Source of the DNA: Branchipolynoe longqiensis
Taxonomy: Eukaryota > Annelida > Polychaeta > Phyllodocida > Polynoidae
Length of the DNA: 64,000 bases
NCBI GenBank assembly: GCA_030323885.1
Contig: CM059192.1
Location: forward strand, 67,592,785 to 67,656,784
Direction of reading: 5' to 3'
A program made the translations under genes and the position numbers. Below, piece by piece: positions 43,601 through 55,067 of this stretch. Numbering within the stretch: position 1 is the stretch's first letter; each line of letters starts with the position of its first letter. The notes beneath the pieces are model-generated. The model saw only the letters and a program-made list of their open reading frames with translations, searched no databases and had not been told where the DNA came from.

Positions 43601-46600
43601 GCTGGTCACGGTGCACAACTGAATATTGGTTGCCCTGGAAAATGCTTCACTATACTTTAAAAATTAATCTCAGCTTTCAAATATCTGCCCTACTTTGAAC
43701 TCCATCTTATATTCTTGGTTTAATAGGGCAGCAGGGACCACATGATGTAAATCAGGAACACAAATTATCTGAAAATAAAGAAGTAAAATGGCTTAGATGG
43801 GGAATTGAACCCATGCGGTGAGAGTGCTGAAACCTAACCACTGGGGAACAGACGAATATCTATGGTTGAAATGTGTTAGTGATAAGTACCGCTCTAATTG
43901 GTTAACAAATTGATGACGTCGCCATAGGGTCCAGTGCTTGAAATCTTCACTGCAGTCACGACTGTCGGGTGAATAATAACTTCAATATTTAAAACGTGAA
44001 TAGATATTCTGCTACTACTAGTCAGTCTAGTGCAATTTATTTAGTACTATTTTGTTGTGATGCAAATCGTCCGTATACTGCATTACTGGTAAAATAAGAA
44101 TGCACATGGAAATAAATTTAGTCCGAGCTATATATTTCAATTTTAAGCTAAAATCATGCACGCATTAAAAAAATGTATATTTATTTTATTTTAGACTATA
44201 CATACATTTGTATAGATAGAACCAGATATATATACTCATGACACTGGCCGTGTTGGGCTCTGTACATCGGTGTAAGTGGGTCAGGCACTTTTGAGGTGAC
44301 CAAGGGTGGTGGCAGGTGGCACACATGTATCAATGTGGGCCTCCCGGGGTGTAGTTGTTTGTACCTGCCCCCCCCCCCCCCCCCCCCCCCCTGTCCCCCC
44401 CACCGCCCGTCTATGCGACAGTACTACTGTCATATAATCTATCGCACAAGACAAGCTGTCCACACCACCCAGTTACTTCGGATGTGTGCTGTTGGACACA
44501 GCATCCGGATTGTGAGACGATAATCACATGACTAGTTCACAAGTGCTGCCGCGAAATCTTTTCAGATGAGCTAGATATAATTACTGTAACTGGGAAGTGA
44601 TGGATAGTTACTAATCTTTAAAACAGATGAAACCTATTCGCACTGTATGATGGAATTGCTCAAAATAGAGCACTCAAAATAGCAAGAGCTGCATAAGATA
44701 GCACGAGTAAAATTCCTCCAAAACAGGCAACATGATCACCTAAAATTGTATGCATACAACACATCTCGAAAAAAAAAAATACAGCAGGTTACAAACAAGG
44801 TGCACAAGAAGCAATGATGGTCCATTACTAGCAATGGTAAAATCAAAATGCAGTGCATATGATCGCAGTGTAGCTAATATGAGTGCAATATTTGGAATAT
44901 ATTGCCAGCTGCAACACAAAATGCAGAAAACATATCAGTGTTTAAGAAACTACTAAAAAAAAAAATGTAACCTAGAAATACAGATGTTTAAATGGATTAA
45001 CACAAAGTATAGTGAAAGCTGGATTTTGGACTGTTTGCAATCTACAAAGAGTTTCTAAACAAGAAGCAAGAAAACCAAGATTATTACTCAAACTAAATTC
45101 CAAGCATTTGAATCAAATTTGACTAGTGCTGCCCAGCGATGAATTAACACACTTATCCGTTAGGAGCAAAGTAAATAAATTCATTTAACAAAAAAATAAA
45201 CTCTGGGTGCTATTGTAAGAGCACCGGTTATACTCTATAATGCTGGTATGCTCAACGTTCTAATAAATGGTCATCATTCGATTTTTCATTTTAATTACCT
45301 TGCTCAAATCTAAATTTAGCTCACTTAACAAATTTAAACAAAAAAGCCATGTCCTAGCTAAACTTGAGCAGTAAAACTATAATATATGGTAATCATGATG
45401 TATTAGATGTTAGTGACATGGTACTTGCTCATGATCGTCATTTAGCACGCCTATATTTATCACTCTAACATAGTTTTCTGGAGACGCAGGGTGGTTCAAT
45501 CAAGATTGAATGAATATGTATGAGCCTGTCCGTGACCTCAAAAATGGATACGTAATAGTCCACGTGGGGGATAGGGCAGAGTGATTTCAAATGGGTCGAA
45601 GCCGAAATTATGGTACAACACAGTATGTAGAATCATGTCCTTTATATTTTTTTCCCCTCTTTTAATTTCACCTATAAAGAGCTATTTGCTATTCACTATG
45701 GAACTATGTTCTAGTGACATCATTTTACTAATGCCATTCTGACGCAGAAAGAACACGCCATGAATAATCACCGGCACTTACAAGTGGGTAATTAAATTGA
45801 AAACATCTATTAAAAAAATGTTGGGCTACATTGATTTGGCCCGCTTCCGTTGTCTGGGGTTGAAAAAGCCAACCTGTATGTCTCGTAAGGAGACATGGAA
45901 CTGTAAAAAAAACAAAAACACGGTTACTTCAAAACTAAAGCCTCGTATGGTAAAAATGTCCCTTAGTTTTCTTTAAACGGGTTTTAATTATATTTGACCC
46001 CTCCCTACCCCCACCAAAAAAAACCCTGTTTTGAACCTAGTTACACAATCCTATGTGGAAACAGGCACATTTAATTTCGGTGTACACACCAACATGGACA
46101 TTATATTAAAATGTCCATTTTGGTTAATTTATAGGCTTCAGCAGTATCATATTCTGTTGAATTGACTTCTTTTTCCTTCGATGTAGCAATAAATACTTAA
46201 TAGGTATCCCAGTATGTATAACAGGCATGTGATTTCTCTGGTTTTAACCGAAATTCTTTTTTTTTCTGCCTGCCAAAACACCTCGGAAATACACTATTTG
46301 CATTCCTCTCGCGACTCAGTGGGGTGCTGTGTGTGCCCACAATAACCTAAAAAAAAAAAGTTTTTTTCCCATGCACCCAATCACATGCCTGATATGAGTT
46401 CGATATGTAGGATCAAATCTTGGGGGGGGGGGGGGGGCGTTTAAAAAAATTGCTTTCATAGGACTGTGCAGTTTTGCGTTTGGCCGAGTAATAAACCTGC
46501 CTGCCTGCCTTTCAGACATATTCGGGGCTGTTCTGCGTGGTGGTAAACCCCTACAAGAAGCTACCCATCTACACTGAGAAGGTGATCGAACTCTACAAGG

Positions 46601-46672
46601 GAAAGAAACGTCACGAGATGCCACCCCACGTGTTCGCCATCACAGACACCGCCTACCGGAGTATGCTGCAAG
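40662..46672 (+). CDS. Non-muscle myosin II heavy chain, coding exons 1-2 (partial gene)
   Basis: The N-terminus of the actin-based motor of the cell cortex and cytokinetic ring. Exon 1 is 40662-41015 (118 codons, ATG in AACATGG context) and ends TAC|GTAAGT, phase 0. Exon 2 is 46516-46672, starts after TTTCAG and ends CAAG|GTAAGC, phase 1. The 170 visible residues hold the acidic N-terminal extension ([20 protein letters not shown]), the SH3-like barrel ([17 protein letters not shown]...[18 protein letters not shown]) and the motor-domain start ([60 protein letters not shown]). KKRHEMPPH and the exon boundaries (after SGLIY and after SMLQ) match animal non-muscle myosin II, not striated muscle myosin. 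The next exon, expected to carry the GESGAGKT P-loop, is not in the window, so intron 2 exceeds 17.3 kb. Confidence 0.95.
41563..41878 (-). mobile_element. SINE-B, copy 2
   Basis: Inverted relative of 23829-24135: ACTAGACAGTTTGTCGATAG, CCTCCCACACTACATAAACA, CAGCGGTGGAAATCCAAATT and the head complement CCACTCCGCCACAGAGAACA. A poly(G) run (41756-41769) sits between body and head, and the head has a 16 bp near-duplicate (CAGACACTC..AGAGTGTCTGA), giving a small hairpin. Confidence 0.85.
42491..42824 (+). repeat. Tandem duplication of about 185 bp period
   Basis: ATTTCTGTGGCCGAAATTGG...TTTGAAACAAAATTAAGTGAC (42491-42643) recurs at 42676-42824 with moderate divergence; shared blocks include AATAATTGAGATATCT and TTCTATTGATA. 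Confidence 0.75.
42825..43410 (+). other. Intronic stretch, nothing recognised
   Basis: AT-rich sequence without a gene, RNA or clear repeat. Confidence 0.4.
43411..43533. repeat. Imperfect inverted repeat (hairpin element)
   Basis: GGTCTACACTAAAGGAATTT plus GGTCTTGTAGACTCGA (43414-43450) is mirrored by GGTCTACAAGACCAATTTCC plus TTCACTATAGACTCGA (43500-43535). Arms are about 38 bp with few mismatches. It might be a very short MITE. Confidence 0.65.
43793..43852 (-). pseudogene. tRNA-Glu(CTC)-like relic
   Basis: On the minus strand: TTCCCCAGTGGTTAGG resembles a tRNA-Glu A-box, the anticodon region is CACTCTCACCGC (CTC), and GGGTTCAATTCCCC is the B-box. The variable region is shortened and acceptor pairing is poor, so it is a pseudogene or a SINE head without a body. 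Confidence 0.5.
44756..44967 (+). pseudogene. LINE reverse-transcriptase C-terminal fragment
   Basis: [20 protein letters not shown] and [15 protein letters not shown] are followed, after a one-base frame change, by [21 protein letters not shown] terminal 'WN-LP----A-----FK' pattern is characteristic of LINE polyprotein ends. Only about 70 residues remain. Confidence 0.55.
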
Positions 46673-46698
46673 GTAAGCAGCCCAAACCCACCCTGTTG

Positions 46699-47290
46699 TA
46701 TAGAGGGTGTGCACTGACGTCACGCTAAACGGAAGTGCGGCCATTGTGGCGATAGTAACCACAATAATAAACCCAGCTAACTCAATGCATTGTCAATGGC
46801 AGTGAGCAATCTTCATACAGAAAAAGTTAAATAGCTCTAAAACCACACCACCTACTACCTAGACACAAACCACTTGGAATACATACATAGAAAACACATT
46901 CAACGAACAGATTATATTAAATTTATAAGGTTAGGTTTCTGCATTTTTTTAAATATTAATTTTGAATAAAATAGACGTTTTGCACTGCGCGTACTGGCAA
47001 ACTCAATGCATTGTCAATAGCCATGAGCAGTCTTCATACAGAAAAAAATTAAATATCTCTAAAACACCACCTAGACACAAACCGCTTGGAACACATATAT
47101 ATATAGAAAACATGTTTAACAAAAAGATTATATTAAATTGATAAGGTTAGGGTTCTGCATTTCTGTTAATTTTGAATAAAATTGACGTTTTGTACTGCGC
47201 ATACCGGCAAACTCAATGGGTTGTTTACTGGTTGATATCGCCACGATGGCCGCGCATCCGGTTGATGACGTCACAGGAATACCCTCTATA
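46699..47290. mobile_element. MITE family M3 (TATAGAGGGT ends)
   Basis: Left end TATAGAGGGTGTGCACTGAC and right end (complement TATAGAGGGTATTCCTGTGAC) are inverted repeats that extend through TGACGTCA and GCGGCCATNGTGGCGATA, about 60 bp. The interior has two direct units of about 220 bp (CAATGCATTGTCAATGGC ... ATAAGGTTAGGGTTCTGCAT ... AAATTGACGTTTTGCACTGC). The left end starts 27 bp after myosin exon 2, so the insertion lies very close to the splice donor. Confidence 0.8.
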
Positions 47291-47639
47291 GAATCTCGCA
47301 AGCAAAATTGAATGCGGGACATATGTTAGTGTTTGTAGTTGGCATCGACCCGTATGTACTCTAGACCTGTCAATACTTACACGTCCCGCGTAATGCTACC
47401 CAGTGGGCGACCAGAATGACCCACAGGCTACAATGAACCCGGTGCGACAAGCAAAACAAAGGACTTGGCTTAAATGTCAGACCAAAGCAGTGCCAACTAA
47501 GGACAGTTTCTGGTTGGCTACTTCTAATGTGGGAATTTTGGGATCAACCAAAGAATTGACCAAACTGATATTTGTCGCTACTGTGCTTGGTATCGCTATG
47601 ATGGCAAGGTTTGCTTAGCTGACTCATGGTCATGACAAA

Positions 47640-48525
47640 TGTGGGTGGGGTATAGACCCATTTCAATGTTTATAAACATTGTGTATGCGTGCGCAGGTTG
47701 GCTGCAGAACGCAGTGTAAAGCGTCAATTTCTATTCAAAATACTAGGAATGCAGAGCCCTTACCATATAAATTTAATATAATCTGGTTGTCAAATATGTT
47801 TTCTATATGTGTTCCAAGCGGTTTATTTCTATGTGGTGTAGTTTTGGATATATTTAACTTTTTCTGTATGAAGATTGCTCATAGGCATTGGCAATGCATT
47901 GGGTTTGTCGGTATGCGCAGTGCAAAACGTCAATTTTATTCAAAATTAATAGAAACGCAGCACCAAATGTGGGTGGGGTATAGACCCCTCTCAGTGTTTA
48001 TAAACATTGTGTATGCGTGCGCAGCTTGGCCCAGAACGATTACACACTGCCATTGAGTTTGTTGGTATGCGCAGTGCAAAAAGTCAGTTTTATTTAGAAT
48101 TAATAGAAATGCAGAACCCTAACCGTATAAATTTAATATAATCTTTTTGTTAAATATGTTTTCTATATGAGTTCCAATAGATTTGTTGCTATATGGTGTA
48201 GTTTTAGAGATATTTTAACTTTTTCTGTATGAAGATTGCGCATGCCATTGACAATGCATTGAGTTTGCCGATACGTGCAGTGCAAAACGTCAATTTTATT
48301 CAAAATTAATAGAAATGCAGAACCCTAACCATATAAATTTAATATAATCTGTTTCTTAAATATGTTTTCTATATCTGTTCCAAGCGGTTTGTTTCTAGGT
48401 GGTGTGATTTTAGAGATATTTCACTTGTTCTCCATGAAAATTGCTTATAGCCATTGAGTTTGCAGTATGACAGTGTGTCATCCTGCGGTGCGCGCACTGA
48501 CTTAAAAACCTATGCTGACGTCATA
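47640..48525 (-). repeat. Array of M3 internal units (inverted orientation)
   Basis: At least three copies of the M3 internal unit on the minus strand, plus a direct repeat of GTGGGTGGGGTATAGACCC with GTTTATAAACATTGTGTATG at about 47640 and 47968. The terminal repeats of M3 are not clearly present, so this is a decayed or rearranged relative. Confidence 0.7.
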
Positions 48526-49130
48526 TGAAATAGGCCTATTAGGACATGGTGCAATCGGCACAGTATCCTAATGGGGAAACACTATGTGACCATTGGTGCG
48601 CAGTCACAACTGATGTGTCCTGGTATGACTTCAGAAGTTGCTATTACGTAAAGCCCCCCCCCCAACAACAATTAGACATTATTAGTTAGTGTTCAACACA
48701 ACTTCTCATAATGAGCAATTGTGTCAATAGCTCTGATGTAAAGCCATTCCTCTGATCAATTGTTTGGTGTGGTCATCCCCCACCCCATTCTCCCAATGAG
48801 AAACAAGCATTTCTAGCTCTACCAATAGGGATCCAGCATTCCTGGTCCCCATGGTTACCAGTGATCTGCCCACCACCACCAAACTGTGTGGCTCCCCTGG
48901 CTACCACCTGCCTTGAGCTTGCGTGTGGTGATCCTGACTAGCAGAGTGGGGAGGGAGTAGTGTGTAGGGCTCTGAGTGCCCCTTACACACAGTCCTGCCA
49001 GCATTACTATGTCTATTTATCTATCAATCAAGCACTACCAACAACTACATGAACACAGCTATGCACCTGGCCATGTATACCTGTTTCACAATAGAACATT
49101 TGCATTCCCCCACCAATGCTTATTATCGGA
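48526..49130 (+). other. Intronic stretch with a decayed SINE-A 3' end
   Basis: A degenerate SINE-A fragment lies at about 48556-48672 (GGGGAAACACTATGTGACCA ... GTATGACTTCAGAAGTTGC). Nothing else is recognised. Confidence 0.5.
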
Positions 49131-49139
49131 ATATTTTAC

Positions 49140-49830
49140 AATATGATGGGTACCGACTTGTGACTGTGCACTCATGGCGACTTTATAGTGCTGCCCCACT
49201 GGGAAATCAGGCTGCTGGCACCATCACTCAATAGCCCATTTTCACATTATCCTGACACTGAGCCAACCAGTCCTTTCCCTATCCTAATAATCAGGGATGA
49301 AAGATCTCCACGATTTCGCGGATTTCCAGGATTTTTCCTGTAGCTATAAGTGTATACTAATACGTTGTGCCCTTCCTGATATGACCTTAGATGTTGCCAG
49401 GATGTAAAACTCCAACAACCAACCAATACGTTATTTCATGCTGCAGCACCATCAGCGTATACTAATATGTGGTGCAAACGCCGCAGCACTAGCAGCGTAT
49501 ACTACTAACACATGCTTCTAACGCCACAGCACTATCAGCGTATACTGATATGTGGTGCAAACGCCGCAGCACTATCAGCGTATACCAATATGTATGAAAT
49601 CCGACTTCCGGGAATTTTCAGCCATTCCCTGATGCTAATCCTATGGCAGAATATCAGCATTTCCGCTTTTTTTCCCCGGAGACCACTTTCATCCCTGAAT
49701 AATGCCATACACCAGGATAGGAAGAAACAATTATAAGTCAATAGTTTGACTCGATTGGGAATCGAACTCCCGACCTTCCACATGGGAAGCATGTGCCCTA
49801 CCGATTCGGTCACTGCGGCCGGTTTTGGGT
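49140..49830 (-). mobile_element. SINE-A split by a MITE insertion
   Basis: An inverted SINE-A: 3' part and body at 49140-49291, head at 49698-49828 (GGGAATCGAACTCCC B-box complement, ACCGATTCGGTCACTGCGG). The two halves are separated by the 406 bp element below, and joining them restores the usual CCTATCCTAATAATGCC order of the family. Confidence 0.88.
49292..49697. mobile_element. MITE (CAGGGATGAAAG ends) with AATAAT target duplication
   Basis: Ends CAGGGATGAAAG and CTTTCATCCCTG are 12 bp inverted repeats; AATAAT flanks both sides (49286-49291, 49698-49703). CAGGG-type ends resemble hAT elements, though those duplicate 8 bp. The interior holds four units of about 41 bp (AGCGTATACTAATATGTGGT ... 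GCCGCAGCACTAT) and a SINE-A tail fragment (49374-49435). Confidence 0.85.
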
Positions 49831-50015
49831 GGATGGCGGCAGGGTGCCTCTGTGGGATTAGTTTGGGCGGCATTTTGGTGGAGTGTTGGGAGGGTACTTT
49901 GAGGAACTGTGAAATGAACATATTTTTAATCAATCTGTTATGGAACCAGCCCATTATAAAACCAGGTAGGTAAAAATGCGTCTGCATGTCACCCGGGGAG
50001 AGGCGAGTATACTAA

Positions 50016-50261
50016 TGCTAGGTACACACCTACCGTTTTTCCGCACCCACCTACCGTATACGATCTAAAACTGCCCAAAAATCGTGAGATGTGCACTCCC
50101 CTAGCACACCTACCGATTGCGATTCGCAACTTTTTAGGGCTAAAACTGCTTCCTTACGATTGCGATTCGCGATTCGAAAAATGAATCGTCCCGTTTTAAG
50201 CGGGTCGGGTCGGGTCACGATTTTTAGTGCGCGAATCGTATACGGTAGGTGTGTACCTAGC
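50016..50261. mobile_element. Harbinger-like MITE with TAA target duplication
   Basis: Ends TGCTAGGTACACACCTACCG and the exact inverted CGGTAGGTGTGTACCTAGCA; TAA on each side (50013-50015 and 50262-50264). The interior repeats CGATTGCGATTCGC. The 3 bp TAA duplication fits Harbinger-type mobilisation, although the ends differ from those of the autonomous element at 7107-11626. Confidence 0.88.
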
Positions 50262-50389
50262 ATAAGTCCAGCCCCCTGATTTATCAGCAACCTTTGATCA
50301 CCCATGGCCCAGTTTGTGTACCGCGTCTACGACTTGTCAAGTGTTGTAAATATGGGCGGCACACTGCATCGTCTCCCTTTTTCAAATCA

Positions 50390-50727
50390 CCGGACACGGT
50401 GGCCGAATCGGTATGAGCGCAGGCTTCCCGTGCGGAAGGTCGTGGGTGAGTTCGAAAACCAGACCCAGTCAAACCAATGACTTACAGTTACACAATTGAT
50501 ACTCGTCGCTACCTAGCCTGACGCTTGGCATTACCAGGATAGGGCAATAACTGGTTAGCTCAATATCGGGGTAATGTGACCAAGTGGAATATCGGGTCAT
50601 AGTGCCGGTGGCTTGGTCTCCCAGTTGGGCAGCACTGTGAAGTTGCCATGAGTGCGTCCTGTCACAAGTCGGTATCCTTCCCAATATGACCATTGATGTT
50701 GCTAGGATGTGAAACCCCAACAAACCC
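50390..50727 (+). mobile_element. SINE-A, full length
   Basis: Head GGCCGAATCGGTATGAGCGC and a slightly expanded B-box, then the standard body and the end CCATTGATGTTGCTAGGATG. A reversed tail fragment of another copy follows at about 50740-50797 (CATCCTGGCAACATCTAAGG). Confidence 0.85.
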
Positions 50728-51035
50728 TTTAAGTATATGGTTGGTTGGGTGGAGTTCCACATCCTGGCAACATCTAAGGTCACATCAGGACTGGTAAGTC
50801 TATGGTACAAATGCGCTATTGGATTCCACATTGAAGGCACCTTCACACCAAATCGGATATGTATGCAGTGAACGTGATTAGTAGGGCGTAGTGGATAGTG
50901 GGTGTGTGGGTGGTAGCGGAGGGATGTGGGTGTATTCCTCCGCGGCCACAATGTAGTGCGCGGGTTATGGTACTATGTAAGGGGTTGGGTGGCAGTTACT
51001 CACATACATGGCATGCCTGGCGCGGTGTCACCGCC

Positions 51036-51498
51036 GGTGTCGCAGTTTCCGCCGTCCGCCAGTTTCCGCGGTACGCCTACACTCAAATGCATTGTCAATG
51101 GCCGTGAGCAATCTTCATACAGAAAAAGTGAAATATCTCTAAAACCACACCACCTAGAAACAAATCGCTTGGTACACATATAGAGAAAACATCTTTACCA
51201 AAAACATTATATTAAATTTATACGGTTAGGGTTCTTGATTTCTATTAATTTTGAATAAAACTAATGTGTTGCACTGCGTGTACGTCAAAGTCAAGGCATT
51301 GTCAATGGTCGTGAGCAATCTTCATACAGAAAAGGTGAAATATTTCTAAAACCACACCACCTAGAAACAAATCGCTTGGTGCACTTATAGAATACATCTT
51401 TACCAAAAACATTATATGAAATTTATACGGTTAGTGACGATGCTGTTCGATTTTGACGCATGCGCAGAAGCGATGCGTACCGCGGAAACTGCGACACC
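51036..51498. mobile_element. MITE family M3b (GGTGTCGCAGTTTCCGC ends)
   Basis: Left GGTGTCGCAGTTTCCGC and right GCGGAAACTGCGACACC are 17 bp perfect inverted repeats. The inside carries two direct copies of the same unit as in M3 (ATTGTCAATGGCCGTGAGCA ... TTTATACGGTTAG). So two different terminal sequences enclose the same internal repeat. Confidence 0.85.
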
Positions 51499-52130
51499 GG
51501 GTCCATGTTGTTCTACCAGTACTGGTATAATAACACCGGTATAAGCGGTGCGCACCCACCCTCTCACTCCCGGACCCACAGACCCGGCTACGTGGGCGGC
51601 GGACGGCTTCCCGCCAGACCTTTCATGCCTGGCGGTAACTAGGCAGATCGGGCCTGACTTACCAGGCCTGCTGACATGTCCAGTCGGCATTAAAAACAGG
51701 GCAATTTTTGTTTAAACTGATTTTAAGAGGGTTAGTCAGCAGGTGGGTCACATTTAAGCTGGCCCCACTACCCAATTTTATTTTTTTTGCTGTCGGGTGG
51801 GGGTTGTTAAACAAATTAACCAAATAAATTGGAAGAGCAGATCGGCACACTTAACGCTAGGCATTACGTTGGAGTTTTCCTAAGCCCGGTGATCGCAAAA
51901 TGCCTTTCTTTAGCAAATGCAATAGGTTATCTTTGGTTAGTTTGGTTGAGCGAAGATGTATATCAAGATGTTAATAATGTCACTGCTTCTCTGAGGTATC
52001 CCAAGAGAAGGCATACAGATAATCCCTCCGATAGACTAGATTGCAAACAGGTTGTGCCTAACACTGACGGTTAATACGATGTCCGTGTATTCTTGGGGTG
52101 TTGCAATGATTACTTAGACTTAGTAATATA
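51499..52130 (+). other. Intronic stretch, nothing recognised
   Basis: A palindromic ACCGGTATAAGCGGT-like patch lies near 51530; otherwise no feature. Confidence 0.4.
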
Positions 52131-52390
52131 TGAGCCTGTCTCAAAAGGTGATAACTCTTTTTGTTGTTGTCCATTGTAACGATTGACACAAAACAGCACA
52201 GAAAAGGTTACACTGAAAACACAAGGACATTTGCCTCAAATCATATTATATGTATTGTATTCGGATTATGAAACACCATGTAAAAACCAAATCAGTTTAT
52301 CCTGAGCAAATGCATAAGCAGATAGTATGTTGATCGTTACAATGGACAAAGTTTTGTCCCATATTGCTTACCACCTTTTGGGACAGTCTC
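52131..52390. mobile_element. MITE family M4 (TGAGCCTGTCTCAAAAGGTG ends)
   Basis: Left TGAGCCTGTCTCAAAAGGTG and right (complement) TGAGACTGTCCCAAAAGGTG; further inward TTGTCCATTGTAACGAT is also repeated in inverse. Terminal repeats are about 60 bp. The flanks are TA-rich, as with Tc1/mariner targets. Confidence 0.75.
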
Positions 52391-52399
52391 ATATATATA

Positions 52400-52606
52400 C
52401 AGTAAAACCTCTCTAACCGACCACCTCCACATATCCGACCACACCCCCACCCCCTATATCGATCGCTTTATTTGGGTGCCAAACGATCGTGCATACAATA
52501 CCATTGTAATGATATATATTTAAAAAACTCCCTAAACCAACCACCTCCCTGAATGGACCATTTAAAAGTCGGTCCCATGGTCAGCCGATTTAGATAGGTT
52601 TTACTG
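52400..52606. mobile_element. pogo/Tigger-like MITE, copy 2
   Basis: CAGTAAAACCTCTCTAACCG ... GATAGGTTTTACTG flanked by TA on both sides. Same family as 2325-2511. It lies ten bases after MITE M4, within the same TA-rich target. Confidence 0.85.
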
Positions 52607-53621
52607 TATATTATTAAGCACCACAACTTTCTCACGCCGTTGCCGTTAATATCTTTTTAGTTCACATGGTTTTGGCAGAATACATATTTTGAGTTATGTA
52701 TCAATTTTAGTAGTCCTTCTAAAGCTTGAATTGGTCGTGTCAAGGAAGTGTGGCGTGTTACTTTAATTAATACAAATGACGCCTTGAATACCAGGCATGC
52801 AGCTCTCTAATTATCCCCAATGTCAACCTGCTAGAACGAGGTTAATTCTGGGACACTTGGCACATTCGGACCAACTAAATGGAGAACTCTAGCCAAAGGT
52901 TTGTTCTAATGCGAATTTTCGTCGAACGTTACACGTGAATCTACATTTTAACCCAGTCAAATGTTTATGTGTGTGGTTTTTTTAATGCGATAAAATGAAG
53001 GAAGTGATAAATAACAAGACGAAGCGTTGATATGGCTTTAGTTTGATTTTTTTTAAATTAAAGAATGTTGGTAACCTAACCACTGCCCACTTGCCCTTAC
53101 CCTCTCTTCCTTTCCTCCACCTCCCACCCATACACCAGGATGTCAGCCCTGGCGGTTTTATGAATGTCCTTATCTGTGACATTCCACAGTGCACCAGCAG
53201 TGTATCTATGTCCCGCCGCTATCAGCTTACACTCTTATCAGTCGGATAGGAGCGACGAATAAAGGAGAAAATTGGGATGGGCAATAAGGTAGATTAGATA
53301 TATGCGGACTACAAACAATAAAATATCATTTAAAAAAAGAAGAAAAAAAGACTCCCCAAAAATTGTTGGTTTAGGGAGACGCTGGTGGTTTGGGTGGTTG
53401 TACCCCGGAAGTGAACTTGCTGTTTTGAGACCTGCATGGAAGGCGAGCAAGTTTGGTTTTTTGCCTTCCACCCCCACCCCACCCTCTCTACCTGATGGCA
53501 CTGGTGATGGAATGCAGCTCTTTCAAGTAATACTACTTTTTTTTGTGGTGGTGGTAGGGGGGGGGGGGGGTTTAAGTGGCCAAACGCGCAAATTTGCGAT
53601 GTTTGGTCAATATAATTTAAA
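52607..53621 (+). other. Intronic stretch, nothing recognised
   Basis: Contains a poly(G) run (53558-53570) and AT-rich DNA; open frames lack family features. Confidence 0.4.
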
Positions 53622-54125
53622 CGGATGCGGTGGTCGAATTGGTAGAATGCAGTTTTCCCATACGGAAAATAGAGAGTTCGAAACCTAGCCAAGTCAAACC
53701 AATGACTTTGAAAATCTATTCTTGTCGCTACCTAGCCTGGCCCTCAGCATTAGTAGGATAGGGCAAGGACTAGTTACTTCAGTATCAGGGTAATTGTGAC
53801 TGAGTAGGAAATTGGACATGGCGCCGGCGACTTGAGTCTCCCAGTGGGGCAAAGCTATAAAGTCACCATGAGTTAGTCTTGAAGTCTTGAAATGATTAAT
53901 ATTATGTCAGCTGACTTGAGCTAGCTGCTGATGACAATATTATAGTATATACGTATTGTAAATACCTGTATTGTCACATGGCTGGAACCAGTGGAAGACC
54001 AGTGTCATGGCACTGACAAGACTTTATTCCATGAATAAACTATATTTACAACACTGTCACAAGTTGGTACTGGTCCTGATATGACCTTAGATGTTGCCAG
54101 GATGTAAACCCCCCAACAAACAAAC
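53622..54125 (+). mobile_element. SINE-A interrupted by a retroelement tail
   Basis: Head and body at 53622-53872 (GCGGTGGTCGAATTGGTAGA, GAGTTCGAAACC) and 3' end at 54050-54125 (CACTGTCACAAGTTGG ... GATGTTGCCAGGATGTAAAC). The 175 bp between them carries GGAAGACCAGTGTCATGGCA and ATGAATAAACTATATTTACA, the same tail block as 6661-6720. Confidence 0.75.
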
Positions 54126-54255
54126 ATCTAATTTAATGATGAACAAATATTCCACGGCATGCCGTCTTTTAGCATAAAGTGTGAAGGGGGGGGGGGAGGG
54201 GGCGCTTGGACTCACAGGGCGAGATGATTGTCATTTGAGCCTGACCTACTTTATG

Positions 54256-54608
54256 TTTTTGTTGTTGTTTTACGTCCTAGCAACATTTAAGGTCGTCAGG
54301 ACGGGTACCGACTTGTGACAGTGTGCACTCATGGCGACTTTTATAGTGCTTCCCCACTGGGACACCAGGCCACCAGCACCATGACCTGATATCCCACTCA
54401 GTCACATTATCCTGACACTGAGCCAACCAGTGCTTGCTCTATCCTAATAATGCCCAGCACCAGGCTAGGAAGTGACAAGTATCAATTTTTAAGTCATTGG
54501 TTTGACTCGACACCAGGATTCGAACCCACAAACTCATGGGTTCGGATCTACCGATCTCCCAAAACAGGAGACGGACGCTCTACTCATTCGGACACTCCGT
54601 CTGGTCCC
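54256..54608 (-). mobile_element. SINE-A, full length, long-head type
   Basis: Inverted copy. The head complement contains GGAGACGGACGCTCTACTCA, marking the same head subtype as the copies at 433 and 62666, with a GATCTACCGATC insertion. Confidence 0.85.
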
Positions 54609-54716
54609 TACTTTATGTTAATTTGCGTATCAACAGGTTGGGTAATTGGTGGTTTAAAAAAAAGGAAAGAAGATTAACCAGTAGGCCCTACCAATGGTTC
54701 CCCGTTAAAGAAAAAA

Positions 54717-55054
54717 TTAAAGTTGTATAGTAGTACTAGTCTGTTGGTTTTGAGTTTCTGAGATAAATACATAATGTAGCTTACTTTAGCTTGAAGTAAC
54801 GTTTGTTTTGAATGGCTAACTTTTGGGGTATTTGAAATGCATCCATGTAATTTTTTAATAGTAAATATCCCTAACTTCTGACACCGAAGCCTTCTGTAGT
54901 AACAGGTTTTATTCAATTGCCTCACTATTCCCTTTGGTGTGGCAATTAATGTTTAATAAGTGCACCCGTATCTAAGTTAGATATGTAGAATCAAATTGAG
55001 ATAATTGTTTTGGTTTAGTAAATTTGGTGATTTTATTGGATTATGCAGCTTTAA
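54717..55054 (-). mobile_element. MITE M1, copy 4 (inverted)
   Basis: TTAAAGTTGTATAG at the left and TTATGCAGCTTTAA at the right; interior reads as the reverse of copies 1-3 (GTGCACCCGTATCTAAGTTA). Confidence 0.8.
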
Positions 55055-55067
55055 TGGAAAACCCACG

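Larger units (their letters stand above)
41016..46515 (+). other. Myosin intron 1 (5.5 kb)
   Basis: Bounded by GTAAGT and a pyrimidine tract CTGCCTGCCTTTCAG. It contains a SINE-B, a tandem duplication, a hairpin element, a tRNA-Glu-like relic, a LINE fragment and long poly(C)/poly(G) runs (44370-44391, 46421-46437). Subregions 44970-46310 show no recognisable feature. Confidence 0.85.
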
